Shown: positions 15,487 through 23,940, counted from the first letter of the stretch. The stretch: 49,490 bases of DNA from Candidatus Bathyarchaeota archaeon (GCA_005883075.1 VBAX01000070.1:1-49490); one strand, 5' to 3'. Program-made: numbers and translations. The notes: generated from the letters alone by a model not told the origin.

Positions 15487-16446
15487 CTATCGTTCCCAAG
15501 CCGTTATTGAATCCTCAATTGTACTCATCTCGTCGGGTGTTAGTTTCCAGTCAGTTCCTCCAATCATTTCACGAGCCTCGTTCTCACTTCGGACTCCGAT
15601 TATTGCTGCGGTTAGTGCGGGGTGCATTAGTTCCCATGCGATGACGGCATTCGCCATCGTCCCGTGATGGGCATCTGCGATTTGTCGGAAGGCTCGGCGG
15701 ATCATCTGAATCTTAGAGTGATTTTCTGGTTGAGAGTAGACCTGTCGTCTGCGAAAATCCTCCGGATCTAGCTTGTCAATATCGAAATTGTCGGCCAGGA
15801 CTCCTTCGGAGAGGGATCCCCATCCGAGAACTCCGATCTCGTGTTCCAGGCAGAAGGGGAGTATATCTCGTTCCGTTCTTCTTTGTAGAGGGTTGTATTG
15901 GTTTTGGGTGGAGGTTACGGGTCCCACTCTGAGAGTTCTCTCGATCAGATTCGTAGGATGGTTTGACAGTCCCCCGTATCGGACTAGACCTTGGTCGATG
16001 AGGCGTTGCATTTCCTTCCAGGATTCCTCGATCGGCGTTCGAGGGTCGGGATCGTGAAACTGGTATAGATCCACGTAATCCGTTTGCAGACGTTGGAGGC
16101 TTTCTTTCAATTCTCTTCTAATGCTCTCGGGCTTGAGATTTTCCGACCATCCTTTCCTGCCGTCGGGGAGAGTGCCGCATTTTGTGAAAATGTGAACTGC
16201 GTCTCGTCTTCCCTTGATCGCCTTTCCGACGATCCTCTCTGCTCTTCCCCATCCATAGAATGGGGCGGTGTCTATCCAGTTAACGCCGAGGTCGATTGCT
16301 GTCTGTATGGTTTTGATTGCCGCCTTTTCGTCTTGGGGTCCCCAGTAGACTTTCCACTCAGGCGTCGAGCCAATGGGTGCGGTCCCAACTCCCACCCTAG
16401 TGATTCTAAGGTCGCTCTTCCCAAGACTTCGCGTTTCCAAATTCAA
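15487..16446 (-). CDS. Aldo/keto reductase
   Basis: A 319-residue NAD(P)H-dependent oxidoreductase of TIM-barrel type. The catalytic tetrad is intact: D59 and Y64 in WIDTAPFYGWG, K89 in FTKCG and H131 in YQFHDPDP. Near the C-terminus IIGVRSENEAREMIGG matches the family's cofactor phosphate-binding segment. Substrate cannot be assigned. The start is TTG 16446, giving MNLETRSLGKSDL, the usual N-terminus. It converges on marR and is divergent from the small zinc protein. Confidence 0.93.
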   Translation of the reverse strand: MNLETRSLGKSDLRITRVGVGTAPIGSTPEWKVYWGPQDEKAAIKTIQTAIDLGVNWIDTAPFYGWGRAERIVGKAIKGRRDAVHIFTKCGTLPDGRKGWSENLKPESIRRELKESLQRLQTDYVDLYQFHDPDPRTPIEESWKEMQRLIDQGLVRYGGLSNHPTNLIERTLRVGPVTSTQNQYNPLQRRTERDILPFCLEHEIGVLGWGSLSEGVLADNFDIDKLDPEDFRRRQVYSQPENHSKIQMIRRAFRQIADAHHGTMANAVIAWELMHPALTAAIIGVRSENEAREMIGGTDWKLTPDEMSTIEDSITAWER

Positions 16447-16596
16447 CTGACCCTTTCGTTGGGTTCTCCGAATCTTCGCGTCTCTTCTTAGGCTTCGAAG
16501 TAGTTCTTTCTTTTTCGGGTGGTGGAGAATGAAGCTTACTCATGAGTTGTCGTAGAGGAGTATAACTAGGCCCTTTGTCCCGTATTAGAGTGGCAG

Positions 16597-16794
16597 ATGC
16601 GTGACGCATTGATCTGCAACGAGTGTGAAGAGTCTCAGGCATTTCCGAAGGATATTGTTGAGCTCGAATCCTCACTAGGCATTTCCCGCGAAGAATTGAT
16701 GGCAGACATGGAGAAGGGGAAACGATGCATTCTTTGCGGATCCGTCCTTGAGCAAAGTATGATAGCTCAGCCCGTTGAGAAAGACTTAACCTAG
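16597..16794 (+). CDS. Small two-CxxC (zinc-binding) protein
   Basis: A 65-residue protein with C7-x2-C10 and C44-x2-C47 (LICNEC and RCILCG), a spacing suited to one zinc site closed by an intervening acidic helical segment. It lies divergent from the aldo-keto reductase, with a TATA-like GTATAACTA about 35 bases before the ATG. No family is recognised. The cysteine pattern and promoter make it more likely than not to be real. Confidence 0.55.
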   Translation: MRDALICNECEESQAFPKDIVELESSLGISREELMADMEKGKRCILCGSVLEQSMIAQPVEKDLT

Positions 16795-16992
16795 GAAACG
16801 CGAGATCTGTGCGATCATCTTTCACGGGGCAGAGTTCATCTGACCTATCACGAAACCGTTTTGGAGTACGATCTTTGGCGAGAAACGGAATCTTCTGCCT
16901 GAACGTTATGAAATAGTACAGAAAAGGGCGATTTATGGTGATTTTAGCTCAAAATAGAGGTTGTTTCGCCCAATAAGCTCGGAATACAATAG

Positions 16993-17117
16993 TTTTATAT
17001 CTTGACAACGAATTATCAAGCTAATAGGTGAATTCGAACGCCTAGTAAGCCAAAGAAGAAGAGCAAGAAGTAGAAGTAGGCTTCTTACTCTCTATCAAAT
17101 CTAATACCCACGTTTTT
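16993..17117 (+). ncRNA. Candidate short transcript between TATA box and T-run
   Basis: In a spacer of about 440 bases (16795-17232) with no gene, TTTTATATC at 16993-17001 is a good TATA box, and T7 at 17112-17118 followed by T6 near 17134 would terminate a transcript of about 95 bases from near 17022. It contains a small AGAAG/CTTCT hairpin and a GGTGA followed by a 13-codon Lys-rich frame with no standard start. No tRNA, box C/D or other known RNA signature was found. Confidence 0.22.
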
Positions 17118-17232
17118 TTCGGGTCCCTCCGTCATTTTTTCGTCGAAATTGATTTGGCTATACCTTGTTACGTTCGCCTCTTTTTAATCGGGTCGAATTT
17201 GCAATCTCGCGCCTCAGGCACTCAGTGAACAT

Positions 17233-17565
17233 TTACACCATAGTGTCTGTCGACTCTATGGAGATTCTGCGTGGCTGAACCATCAACATCGTCTCAAGCC
17301 ATAATCGTTCGGCAGCATCGACTAGTTTCGAGTTTGTCGATTTCTCGAATCCCGCGACGACGTCGACCAGTTTTCGGAATCCTTTGGGTTGCTCTTGGCA
17401 TTCGAATAGTTGCTTCCAGAACCAGCTTGTCGTGAGAACATATCTTCGGTTATAGAGGAACACGACTCTCGCGGCGTCCCATGCCAAGTAGAAGGCTCGG
17501 GTCCTGAGGTCTAGATGGTCACGTTTAGTGTGCGCGTTGCGGACGGCGGCGAGGGACTCGGTCAT
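17233..17565 (-). CDS. C-terminal half of a kanamycin-nucleotidyltransferase-like enzyme
   Basis: A 110-residue helical protein starting five bases after the nucleotidyltransferase stop. From memory of the ANT(4')/KNTase family, FYLAWDAARVVFLYNRRYVL followed by TT corresponds to the C-terminal helical domain (a Tyr-Thr-Thr block preceded by a small-residue helix). The Glu in MTESLAAVRN falls at the position of the family's catalytic Glu145. The full family protein is about 250 residues, matching the sum of this and the preceding ORF. Adding one base near 17572 fuses them (QMLR-IGMTESL). It is either a split enzyme, a frameshifted gene or an assembly error. A HEPN-type toxin was considered, but a clear Rx4-6H motif in the expected place is missing. 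Confidence 0.6.
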   Translation of the reverse strand: MTESLAAVRNAHTKRDHLDLRTRAFYLAWDAARVVFLYNRRYVLTTSWFWKQLFECQEQPKGFRKLVDVVAGFEKSTNSKLVDAAERLWLETMLMVQPRRISIESTDTMV

Positions 17566-17567
17566 AC

Positions 17568-18020
17568 CTATCGTAGCATTTGCAGTTCTTCGGTGAAATC
17601 CATCCGGTCGTTTCCGGCGACGACCTTCTCGAGTTTTCCGAGCCAGTTGTCACGTTCGAATAGTACTATCCGGTTTCGGAACTGGTCAGCCCCGAGGTGC
17701 CAGTCCCGGCCTTTCTTCGCTGCTTCTCCGAGAAACTTTGACTCTTGAAAATAGTCTATCTCCACTAGTAGCCCATCGTAAACGTAAAACTTGCTCGGCA
17801 GTTCGAGATTATCATTGACCACGCAGAAAATTTCGAGGTCTGAATACGGACGATCCAGTTTCTTCGCAACGGACCCGTAGATGCAGATTGCTAACACTGC
17901 ATCTTTGTACGAATTAATGATTTGGGACGCAATCTTTCGTCCCAATTCAACCCGTTCTTCGTGCGAGACCTTCCTCAGAGGAAACTTCGGTTTCGAGGAT
18001 CTATCTTCTATTTTTCGCAT
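17568..18020 (-). CDS. N-terminal nucleotidyltransferase domain, KNTase-like
   Basis: A 150-residue protein with the nucleotidyltransferase signature IYGSVAKKLDRPYSDLEIFC: GS, then D and E as metal ligands. The preceding SHEERVELGRKIASQI and the later DWHLGADQF also follow aminoglycoside 4'-nucleotidyltransferases, which transfer AMP to drug hydroxyls. The start overlaps the upstream methyltransferase by 13 bases, so they form an operon. The domain alone lacks the helical half that carries the general base, found in the next ORF. Resistance function is inference; archaeal targets of aminoglycosides are limited, so another hydroxyl substrate is possible. Confidence 0.75.
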   Translation of the reverse strand: MRKIEDRSSKPKFPLRKVSHEERVELGRKIASQIINSYKDAVLAICIYGSVAKKLDRPYSDLEIFCVVNDNLELPSKFYVYDGLLVEIDYFQESKFLGEAAKKGRDWHLGADQFRNRIVLFERDNWLGKLEKVVAGNDRMDFTEELQMLR

Positions 18021-18760
18021 TGCACTATGTGCTCGTATGGGAGTTCAATTCCTTCTCGTTTCAGCATCTCATCATTGTGCCTGAGAAATTTTTCAGTTGC
18101 GCCCCAAGTTTGAAGCTCCTCAAGTGCGTTCTCGTACCCGAAATGGATTGTTGTTTCGAAGTAGGTGACTCGAAAATCGTGAAAGCCATTTTTCCTCATT
18201 ATTGAAAAGAGCTGGTCAGGGGTCCAGGACGGCCAATGTTTGACGAGAAATGCTTGAGGTTCTGCTGCCGGGGAAGATGACCACTCGCCATGGATCATGA
18301 GGCCTCCAGGTCGGAGGATCCGATAGAACTCTGTCAGAGCCTTTTCGAGTTGCGAATCGTAGGGTAGGTCGCAAAGCAGTTCGTTTGAAACCACGATGTC
18401 AACGCTTTCATCTTCGATGCCTCTGATTCTTCTCGCGTCGGATTTGATCGGCTGGACTCGTTTCTCTAATCGGGCCGTTTGGAGCTTTTGACTTAGTTCT
18501 TTCAACCACCCCGCGTAAGGTCCCTTGGACGAGTCTATGGCGATCATCTTGACGTTTCTCGGAAGCCTTCGGAGCAGCGGTATTGTGAGCTGTCCTTTCC
18601 CGCAGCCCGCCTCGAGGATCACATTGAACCGTCGCCGATCGATCTGTTCAACAAAGCGCGCTGCCAACCTATCATAGTACCTCGCCCACGCTTTCGAAAG
18701 GTCTGATGGGCGGCTGGCGACAATCTTCAGATCTGAAAGCCGGGGGGGTCCCTTTTCCAT
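18008..18760 (-). CDS. Class I SAM-dependent methyltransferase
   Basis: About 250 residues. Motif I is VILEAGCGKGQLTIPLL, followed by MIAIDSSKGPYAGW, then DESVDIVVSNELLCDLPYD and the typical YRILRPGGLMIHGEW. ATG 18760 is preferred because GAGAGG lies four bases before it; GTG 18784 would add eight residues. The substrate is unknown. It heads an operon with the nucleotidyltransferase pair, the two modification enzymes together suggesting drug or small-molecule modification. It is divergent from the thermosome gene, with about 100 bases between starts. Confidence 0.82.
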   Translation of the reverse strand: MEKGPPRLSDLKIVASRPSDLSKAWARYYDRLAARFVEQIDRRRFNVILEAGCGKGQLTIPLLRRLPRNVKMIAIDSSKGPYAGWLKELSQKLQTARLEKRVQPIKSDARRIRGIEDESVDIVVSNELLCDLPYDSQLEKALTEFYRILRPGGLMIHGEWSSSPAAEPQAFLVKHWPSWTPDQLFSIMRKNGFHDFRVTYFETTIHFGYENALEELQTWGATEKFLRHNDEMLKREGIELPYEHIVQCEK

Positions 18761-18819
18761 TGGTCCTCTCAAGTTCTGGGACACGTTCTTTGGTATTCTG
18801 AAGGATCCGCCTGCATATG

Positions 18820-18825
18820 TTTATC
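18820..18825 (+). promoter_or_regulatory. Putative TATA box of the thermosome gene
   Basis: TTTATC within CATATGTTTATCTTGG is 40 bases before the thermosome ATG, predicting a leader of about 15 bases. No heat-shock operator is recognisable. Confidence 0.5.
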
Positions 18826-18864
18826 TTGGGAAGCACATCAACCCTACTCAGAATCTGATTAGAA

Positions 18865-20529
18865 ATGTCCGAAACACCCGTTTTGATTCTGAGAGAGGGC
18901 ACTTCCCGGTCTAGAGGAAGGGATGCCCAGAGAAGCAACATAATGGCCGCTAAGATAGTTGCAGAGATTGTCCGGTCGACTATAGGCCCTAGAGGGATGG
19001 ACAAGATGCTTGTCGCGGGCATGGGGGATATTGTAATCACAAACGACGGTGCTACAATCATGAAGGAAATGGATGTTCAGAATCCAGCGGCTAAAATGAT
19101 TGTCGAGATCGCTAAGACCCAGGATAGCGAGGTAGGGGATGGAACAACAACCGCAGTTGTTCTCGCAGGAGAATTACTCGCAGGTGCAGAGACTCTTCTC
19201 GACAAGGATGTTCATCCTAATGCAATCATCGACGGTTACAGGGACGCGGCGGGGAAAGCGCAAGAGATTCTGGAGAAGATAGCCATTGCTATCAAACCAG
19301 ATGACGACGCGCGTTTGAAGCAGGTCGCGATGACCTCTCTAAATACCAAAGGTATCTTCGGTTCTCAGAATCGTTTCGCCGAGCTTGCTGTCGAGGCGGT
19401 CATGCAGGTAACCGAGAAGAACAATGGCAAGGTAAAGGCCGACATTGATCTCGTCAAGGTGATGAAGAAACACGGAAAGAGTCTAGAGGAGAGCGAGCTG
19501 GTCAATGGAATAATTATCGACAAAGAAGTCTCTCACTCACAGATGCCTAAGAGCGTGACTGGCGCCAAGATAGCATTGTTGAATGCGAAGCTGGAGATCG
19601 AGAAGACCGAGACAGATGCCAAGATCAACATCAACAAGCCGGAAGAAATGTACCAGTTCATACAGGAAGAGGAAAAGCTCCTCCGAGATATGGCTGATCA
19701 AGTAGCCAAAACCGGGGCAAATGTCCTATTTACCGAGAAAAGCGTCGACGACGAGGTTCTATCTCTTCTCGCAAAGAAAGGAATCCTCACCATCAAAAAC
19801 ATCAGCAGTAGCGACATGGAGAAACTAGCGAAGGCGACCGGCGGCAGCGTGGTTGGAACTACAAGGGATCTTTCGAAGGAGGCCCTAGGCTATGCAAAGA
19901 CGGTTGAAGAAGTGAAGATCGGAGATGACAAGCTCGTCTACGTCCGCGAAGCCAAGAACCCGAAGGCGGTAACCATCATGATACGAGGGGGGTCTGAGCA
20001 CGTGGTCGACGAGGCTGAACGGTCTCTTCATGATGCGCTGTCCGTTGTTCGAAATGCGGTTGAAGACGGGAAGATAGTCGCGGGTGGCGGCGCTCCGGAA
20101 ATAGAATTATCCAAGCGTCTGCGAGAATACGCAATCAAGGTTGGAGGCAGAGAGCAGCTAGCTGTCACAGCTTTCGCGGAAGCGCTTGAATCGATCCCTG
20201 TCGCGATTGCACAGAACGCAGGCATCAACCCCATAGACATACTCGTCGATCTCAAATCCAAACACAACACCCTTCAGAACATCTGGTTCGGAGTTAACAC
20301 CAAGACGGGAAAAGCAGCCGACATGCTAAAGATGGATGTAGTTGAACCGCTGAGGGTAAAGACGCAAGTAATCAAGTCCGCAGTAGAAGCCGTGACAATG
20401 ATCCTCAGAGTTGACGATGTCTTCGCGTCGAAAGGTGGAAGCTCTCCAGGTCCAGGCGCTGGCGGCCCTGGAGGAATGCCTCCTGGCATGGGTGGCGGTA
20501 TGCCTCCCGGCATGATGGGCGGAATGTAA
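18865..20529 (+). CDS. thsA: Thermosome subunit (group II chaperonin)
   Basis: A 554-residue subunit of the archaeal CCT-like double-ring ATP-dependent folding machine. Nucleotide-binding motifs are IGPRGMDKML (40-49), NDGATI (60-65) and GDGTTT (91-96); the apical domain spans roughly 215-365, and the equatorial domain returns near AGGGAPEIELS. The C-terminal tail is the typical Gly/Met-rich repeat ending GGMPPGMMGGM. It stands as a single gene with its own promoter; other subunits, if any, lie elsewhere. Downstream, TCAACATT and AATGTTGA (around 20594-20626) form an 8-base inverted repeat with a long loop. Confidence 0.98.
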   Translation: MSETPVLILREGTSRSRGRDAQRSNIMAAKIVAEIVRSTIGPRGMDKMLVAGMGDIVITNDGATIMKEMDVQNPAAKMIVEIAKTQDSEVGDGTTTAVVLAGELLAGAETLLDKDVHPNAIIDGYRDAAGKAQEILEKIAIAIKPDDDARLKQVAMTSLNTKGIFGSQNRFAELAVEAVMQVTEKNNGKVKADIDLVKVMKKHGKSLEESELVNGIIIDKEVSHSQMPKSVTGAKIALLNAKLEIEKTETDAKININKPEEMYQFIQEEEKLLRDMADQVAKTGANVLFTEKSVDDEVLSLLAKKGILTIKNISSSDMEKLAKATGGSVVGTTRDLSKEALGYAKTVEEVKIGDDKLVYVREAKNPKAVTIMIRGGSEHVVDEAERSLHDALSVVRNAVEDGKIVAGGGAPEIELSKRLREYAIKVGGREQLAVTAFAEALESIPVAIAQNAGINPIDILVDLKSKHNTLQNIWFGVNTKTGKAADMLKMDVVEPLRVKTQVIKSAVEAVTMILRVDDVFASKGGSSPGPGAGGPGGMPPGMGGGMPPGMMGGM

Positions 20530-20699
20530 GAAACAAGATCTCCATCGTTCCTGTCTCGCTAAGCTAGCGGGGGACGTCGATACTTGCGGTGTTCAACATT
20601 CAAGCATTTCTTTGGAAAAATGTTGACCCGGTCGAGGGCCTTTTCCAACGGTGAATCTCAGGCTTTCAGTTAGGAAGCAGCTGCTGAGGTCCTAGGTTT

Positions 20700-21056
20700 C
20701 TAGCGATTCTTGCCCTTTTTCGGGCCTTCTCTGCCTGCCATTTTCTTCTTTTTCTTTTGCCACTCTGGACGGGTCATGAATCCTCCAAAAGGAGCTATTT
20801 TCTGACATATACGTTTTCTCAGGTGTATGATGAGGTTGCGTTGTTGATAGCTAGGCTTTCTCTGGAAGCCGAAAAGTGAAAGCTTGTAGTTTGCGGTAAT
20901 AGCGAAGCCTGGCCGAGCCATAATGTTGGCTGTCCACATGTAAATCGGATCTTGGGGATTTGACGTGGTTCTTCGGAGCATGATGAAGGACGCGTCTTCG
21001 CCATTTGTACTGTAGTTTTTGGGATGGGTCGGAAAACACGGTTCCTTTCCAAGCAA
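20700..21056 (-). CDS. Hypothetical basic protein
   Basis: A 118-residue frame with an aromatic middle part (DPIYMWTANIMARPGFAITA, NYKLSLFGFQRKPSYQQRN) and a strongly basic C-terminus (WQKKKKKMAGREGPKKGKNR). The composition is more protein-like than the overlapping frames, and the Lys-rich tail suggests nucleic-acid binding. No family was recognised. The start is uncertain: TTG 21056, or ATG at residue 26 (20981). It is divergent from ada with 74 bases between. Confidence 0.42.
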   Translation of the reverse strand: MLGKEPCFPTHPKNYSTNGEDASFIMLRRTTSNPQDPIYMWTANIMARPGFAITANYKLSLFGFQRKPSYQQRNLIIHLRKRICQKIAPFGGFMTRPEWQKKKKKMAGREGPKKGKNR

Positions 21057-21130
21057 ACACTCATGTCCTCGCTATGATGCTTTGACAGCAAGAAACGGAG
21101 TCAAACTACTTATTTTCTCACGTCAATTAC

Positions 21131-22261
21131 ATGCTCATGCTAACGCTTGACCAGAGTCGTCCAGTTTTGCAGGATCCAAAGGGAAGTTTAGAAAATGGCC
21201 TGACTGATGAAGAGAAATGGAAGGCAGTTTTGTCCAGAAATCATAGTTATGATGGAGCGTTTGTGTTTGCGCTTCGCTCAACTGGAATCTATTGCAGACC
21301 ATCATGTCCGGCCAAGCGGTCAAACAGAGATAATGCCGTGTTCTTTGCGGGGCCAGATGAGGCGGAGCAGTCAGGTTTTCGACCTTGTCGCCGATGCAAT
21401 CCCAAAGACCTCGAGGCTTCGTCTGGGGCGACATGGGTGTATGAAATCTGCGCTTTCATAGATGCGAATCTTGGTAAGAGACTAACTCTTTCAATCCTCG
21501 CTGCCGAAGCGGGGCTAAGTCCGTTCTATTTCCAGCGGACCTTCAAGAAAATCCTGGGAGTTTCGCCTCGTCAATATGTGGAGGCTCGCCGGCTCGCGAA
21601 GATGAAGCGTTTTCTGAGAAGTGGGGAGACAGTAAACAATTCACTTTACAATGCTGGATTCTCTTCTAGAAGTCGAGTGTACGAGAAAATTTCAAGCGGA
21701 CTCGGCGCGAATCCTGGAGCGATTCGCCAAGGTGGGCGAGGGTTGCGGATTCAGTACACGATCGTTGACTCACCAGTCGGACGTTTGCTTGTGGGAGCCA
21801 CTGAGCGAGGAATCTGCGCCGTCTGTATGGGAGATTCTGACCGTACAGTCGAGACTGTGCTTACCGAAGATTATCCCGCGGCAAGTCTTCAACGCAACGA
21901 TGTTGGAATGAAGGACTGGGCGGACGCATTCATCAGATATTTTACTGGTCAATCTTCTCTCAAACTTCCGCTCGACGTGACGGGTACAGCATTCCAGTGG
22001 AATGTCTGGAAGAAGATCCAGTCCGTTCCTTACGGTAAAACTGCCACCTACAGCGGGATTGCTAATGCTCTCGGAGCTCCTCAGGCCTCGCGTGCAGTAG
22101 CAAGAGCATGCGCTACAAATCCAGTCGCACTAGTGATTCCCTGTCATCGCGTGATCGGTAAAGATGGAGGATTGCATGGCTACCGTTGGGGCAACGAGAG
22201 AAAACAAACCTTACTCAATTTGGAGCAGAGAGCGTCGGTAAGCAAGCGATCCGATTGTTGA
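21131..22261 (+). CDS. ada: Ada: methylation-sensing regulator and O6-methylguanine-DNA methyltransferase
   Basis: A 376-residue three-part protein. The N-terminal methylphosphotriester domain has C55, C59, C86 and C89 with the exact Ada spacing (4, 27, 3). An AraC-type helix-turn-helix region follows (SILAAEAGLSPFYFQRTFKK), then the alkyltransferase domain with VALVIPCHRVIG, C338 being the acceptor. In bacteria Ada transfers methyl groups from DNA to itself and activates repair genes. Full-length Ada is rare in archaea, where a stand-alone Ogt is usual, so bacterial transfer is likely. A TATA-like TACTTATTTT ends 15 bases before the ATG; with usual spacing transcription would begin near the second ATG (21137), so the true start may be residue 3. 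An SDR gene follows 73 bases downstream. Confidence 0.95.
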   Translation: MLMLTLDQSRPVLQDPKGSLENGLTDEEKWKAVLSRNHSYDGAFVFALRSTGIYCRPSCPAKRSNRDNAVFFAGPDEAEQSGFRPCRRCNPKDLEASSGATWVYEICAFIDANLGKRLTLSILAAEAGLSPFYFQRTFKKILGVSPRQYVEARRLAKMKRFLRSGETVNNSLYNAGFSSRSRVYEKISSGLGANPGAIRQGGRGLRIQYTIVDSPVGRLLVGATERGICAVCMGDSDRTVETVLTEDYPAASLQRNDVGMKDWADAFIRYFTGQSSLKLPLDVTGTAFQWNVWKKIQSVPYGKTATYSGIANALGAPQASRAVARACATNPVALVIPCHRVIGKDGGLHGYRWGNERKQTLLNLEQRASVSKRSDC

Positions 22262-22334
22262 GGAGAAGCCTCAAATCTTCAAGATCTCCTCATCCCGGGG
22301 AATGTGGGTTGGAAAGAGTGGTTAGACTGGGCCT

Positions 22335-23192
22335 ATGTCAAGTGCCAATATGACCGGTAAGATATGCATCGTTACAGGCGGGAATTCCGGTATAGGCAAG
22401 GCAACAGCCATAGGATTGGCAAAGATTGGCGCGACGGTTGTGATAGTCTCTCGGAGCAGAGAGAAAGGGGAGATGGCAGTCAATGACATCGTCGGGAAAA
22501 GTGGAAACAAGAACGTCGAAATGATACAGGCTGACATGTCTTCTCAAGACTCGATTCGCCAATTGGCTGACGAGTTCAAGGCCAAGCACGAGAAGCTCCA
22601 CCTTCTAATCAACAACGCCGGAGTCTATCTGACCAAACGGACCACCACTCTGGATGGTTTCGAATCAACATTTGCAGTCAACCATCTTGGACCGTTTCTC
22701 CTGACAAGCCTTCTACTAGACATCCTAAAGGCAAGCATTCCCTCCCGCATCGTCAACGTGACATCAGATGCCCACAAAGGCGCGAACATCCATTTCGATG
22801 ATCTCCAGGGTGAGAAGAGGTTTTCAGGCTGGCAAGCTTACGGTCAATCGAAACTTGCAATGATACTCTATACCCATGAGCTGGCAAAGCAGCTTGAGGG
22901 CACTGGAGTTACGGTGAACAGCGCGCATCCTGGAGTTGTACGGACGAACTTCGCAAAGAACAATGGCGGCCTTGTGATGCTAGGTTTCAGATTCCTCGGA
23001 ATGTTTTTCATAAGTCCCGACTCGGCCGCCAAGAGGATTCTCTACGTCGCCACGTCCCCTGACTTGGATGGCGTGACGGGCAAATACTTCACCAAGATGC
23101 ATGAGGTAAGGTCTTCTCAGGAATCCTACGATGATGACTCAGCGAAACGATTGTGGCAAGTAAGCGAGCAGCTAACTCGTCTAGCTTCCTGA
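22335..23192 (+). CDS. Short-chain dehydrogenase/reductase (retinol-dehydrogenase-like)
   Basis: A 285-residue NAD(P)-dependent oxidoreductase with a Rossmann fold: TGGNSGIG (14-21), NNAG (93-96), structural N116 and catalytic S144, Y169, K173. After the active site, AHPGVVRTNFAKN matches classical SDRs. It resembles WW-oxidoreductase/retinol dehydrogenase-type members that act on lipophilic alcohols or carbonyls, but the substrate is unknown. It follows ada on the same strand with no ribosome-binding site near its ATG. Confidence 0.92.
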   Translation: MSSANMTGKICIVTGGNSGIGKATAIGLAKIGATVVIVSRSREKGEMAVNDIVGKSGNKNVEMIQADMSSQDSIRQLADEFKAKHEKLHLLINNAGVYLTKRTTTLDGFESTFAVNHLGPFLLTSLLLDILKASIPSRIVNVTSDAHKGANIHFDDLQGEKRFSGWQAYGQSKLAMILYTHELAKQLEGTGVTVNSAHPGVVRTNFAKNNGGLVMLGFRFLGMFFISPDSAAKRILYVATSPDLDGVTGKYFTKMHEVRSSQESYDDDSAKRLWQVSEQLTRLAS

Positions 23193-23228
23193 TATCCTAA
23201 CTATTCACGCACCAAGCAGGATGCTATG

Positions 23229-23432
23229 CTAGTATGGCAGAATCCTAGAGGCAATATCGCTCGCGCAATCCAATACCAACCTTGCTTGCTGCCCGGCCTT
23301 GACACTGAGTTCTCTGCCGGACCATGTTGCTCGCAGGGTCGTCTTTCTAAGCTGTCTCTCGTCCTCTTGTCTTACAAATTCAAGCCCAATGAACTCTATC
23401 TCTGTTAGTTCGAAGGGTCCGACTGAAGGCAA
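23229..23432 (-). CDS. Possible small protein downstream of a palindromic promoter
   Basis: A 67-residue frame starting at TTG 23432, with AGGGGGA about 11 bases before it and the TATA-bearing palindrome at 23519-23538 about 90 bases upstream. The sequence shows alternating hydrophobic residues (LRKTTLRATWSGRELSVKAG) that could form beta strands. No homology is recognised, and another frame overlaps on the plus strand (23226-23408). Apart from these, the spacer 23193-23563 is empty. Confidence 0.22.
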   Translation of the reverse strand: MPSVGPFELTEIEFIGLEFVRQEDERQLRKTTLRATWSGRELSVKAGQQARLVLDCASDIASRILPY

Positions 23433-23518
23433 CTCAAATTTTCCCCCTGCTAGTGTCTGAGATGTTTCTGCAGGGCGATATTAGGTGTCGTGGTACAGTT
23501 GTCAAAAGCCCGGTTATT

Positions 23519-23538
23519 CACGCGATATATATCGCGTG
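23519..23538. promoter_or_regulatory. Perfect 20-base palindrome containing a TATA box
   Basis: CACGCGATAT and its exact complement form a gapless palindrome whose centre is ATATATAT. It is 26 bases past the stop of the membrane-protein gene. A repressor dimer bound here would cover the TATA box in either direction. Which gene it serves is unclear. Confidence 0.45.
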
Positions 23539-23563
23539 CTGGAAAGGACCGATTAGAACTAGC

Positions 23564-23887
23564 TCAGGCAGCTCCCTTTCCAAGGTCTTTTCTTGGCCTA
23601 ATGACGATCGCAACGAAGAAGAGCGCCAGCGCAATGAAATCAAAGAGCGGACGGACGAGCTCAAGTAGCGCCGATGTTGGGTAAAACACATCTAGAATGG
23701 TTTTTGCGAAAAATGGCAGAAAGGCCGCTGCGACGATCAATAGCGCGGGCTGTTTTCTCTTAGACCATGCGTAGAGGGAGATCGCAAAGAGAACTAAAGC
23801 GAAAACTCCTCTCCCCAATTCGAGTATCTCAGCAGGGTCAGGCGACAACCCGGTCGTATCTAGGGTTAGCAGTGGGGGAACTATCAT
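23564..23887 (-). CDS. Three-helix membrane protein
   Basis: A 107-residue protein with predicted helices near 21-41, 47-67 and 74-97 and a short basic C-terminus. It lies 53 bases after the two-domain wHTH regulator on the same strand. Small membrane proteins next to such regulators are a recurrent archaeal arrangement and may act as the regulator's membrane-bound sensor or target. Family not recognised. Confidence 0.7.
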   Translation of the reverse strand: MIVPPLLTLDTTGLSPDPAEILELGRGVFALVLFAISLYAWSKRKQPALLIVAAAFLPFFAKTILDVFYPTSALLELVRPLFDFIALALFFVAIVIRPRKDLGKGAA

Positions 23888-23940
23888 CGGTCACAATCTG
23901 CCCGAGATCCTGACTCTCCCCTCACCAGTACTCCCATCGA

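Noticed and set aside
16406-16825. 139-residue minus-strand ORF
   Set aside because: It covers the small zinc protein and the aldo-keto reductase start in a shadow frame and has no promoter.
17233-18020. MNT-HEPN toxin-antitoxin pair
   Set aside because: The order is nucleotidyltransferase then helical domain, the nucleotidyltransferase is larger than MNT antitoxins, no clear HEPN Rx4-6H motif is present, and the two halves match the KNTase layout better.
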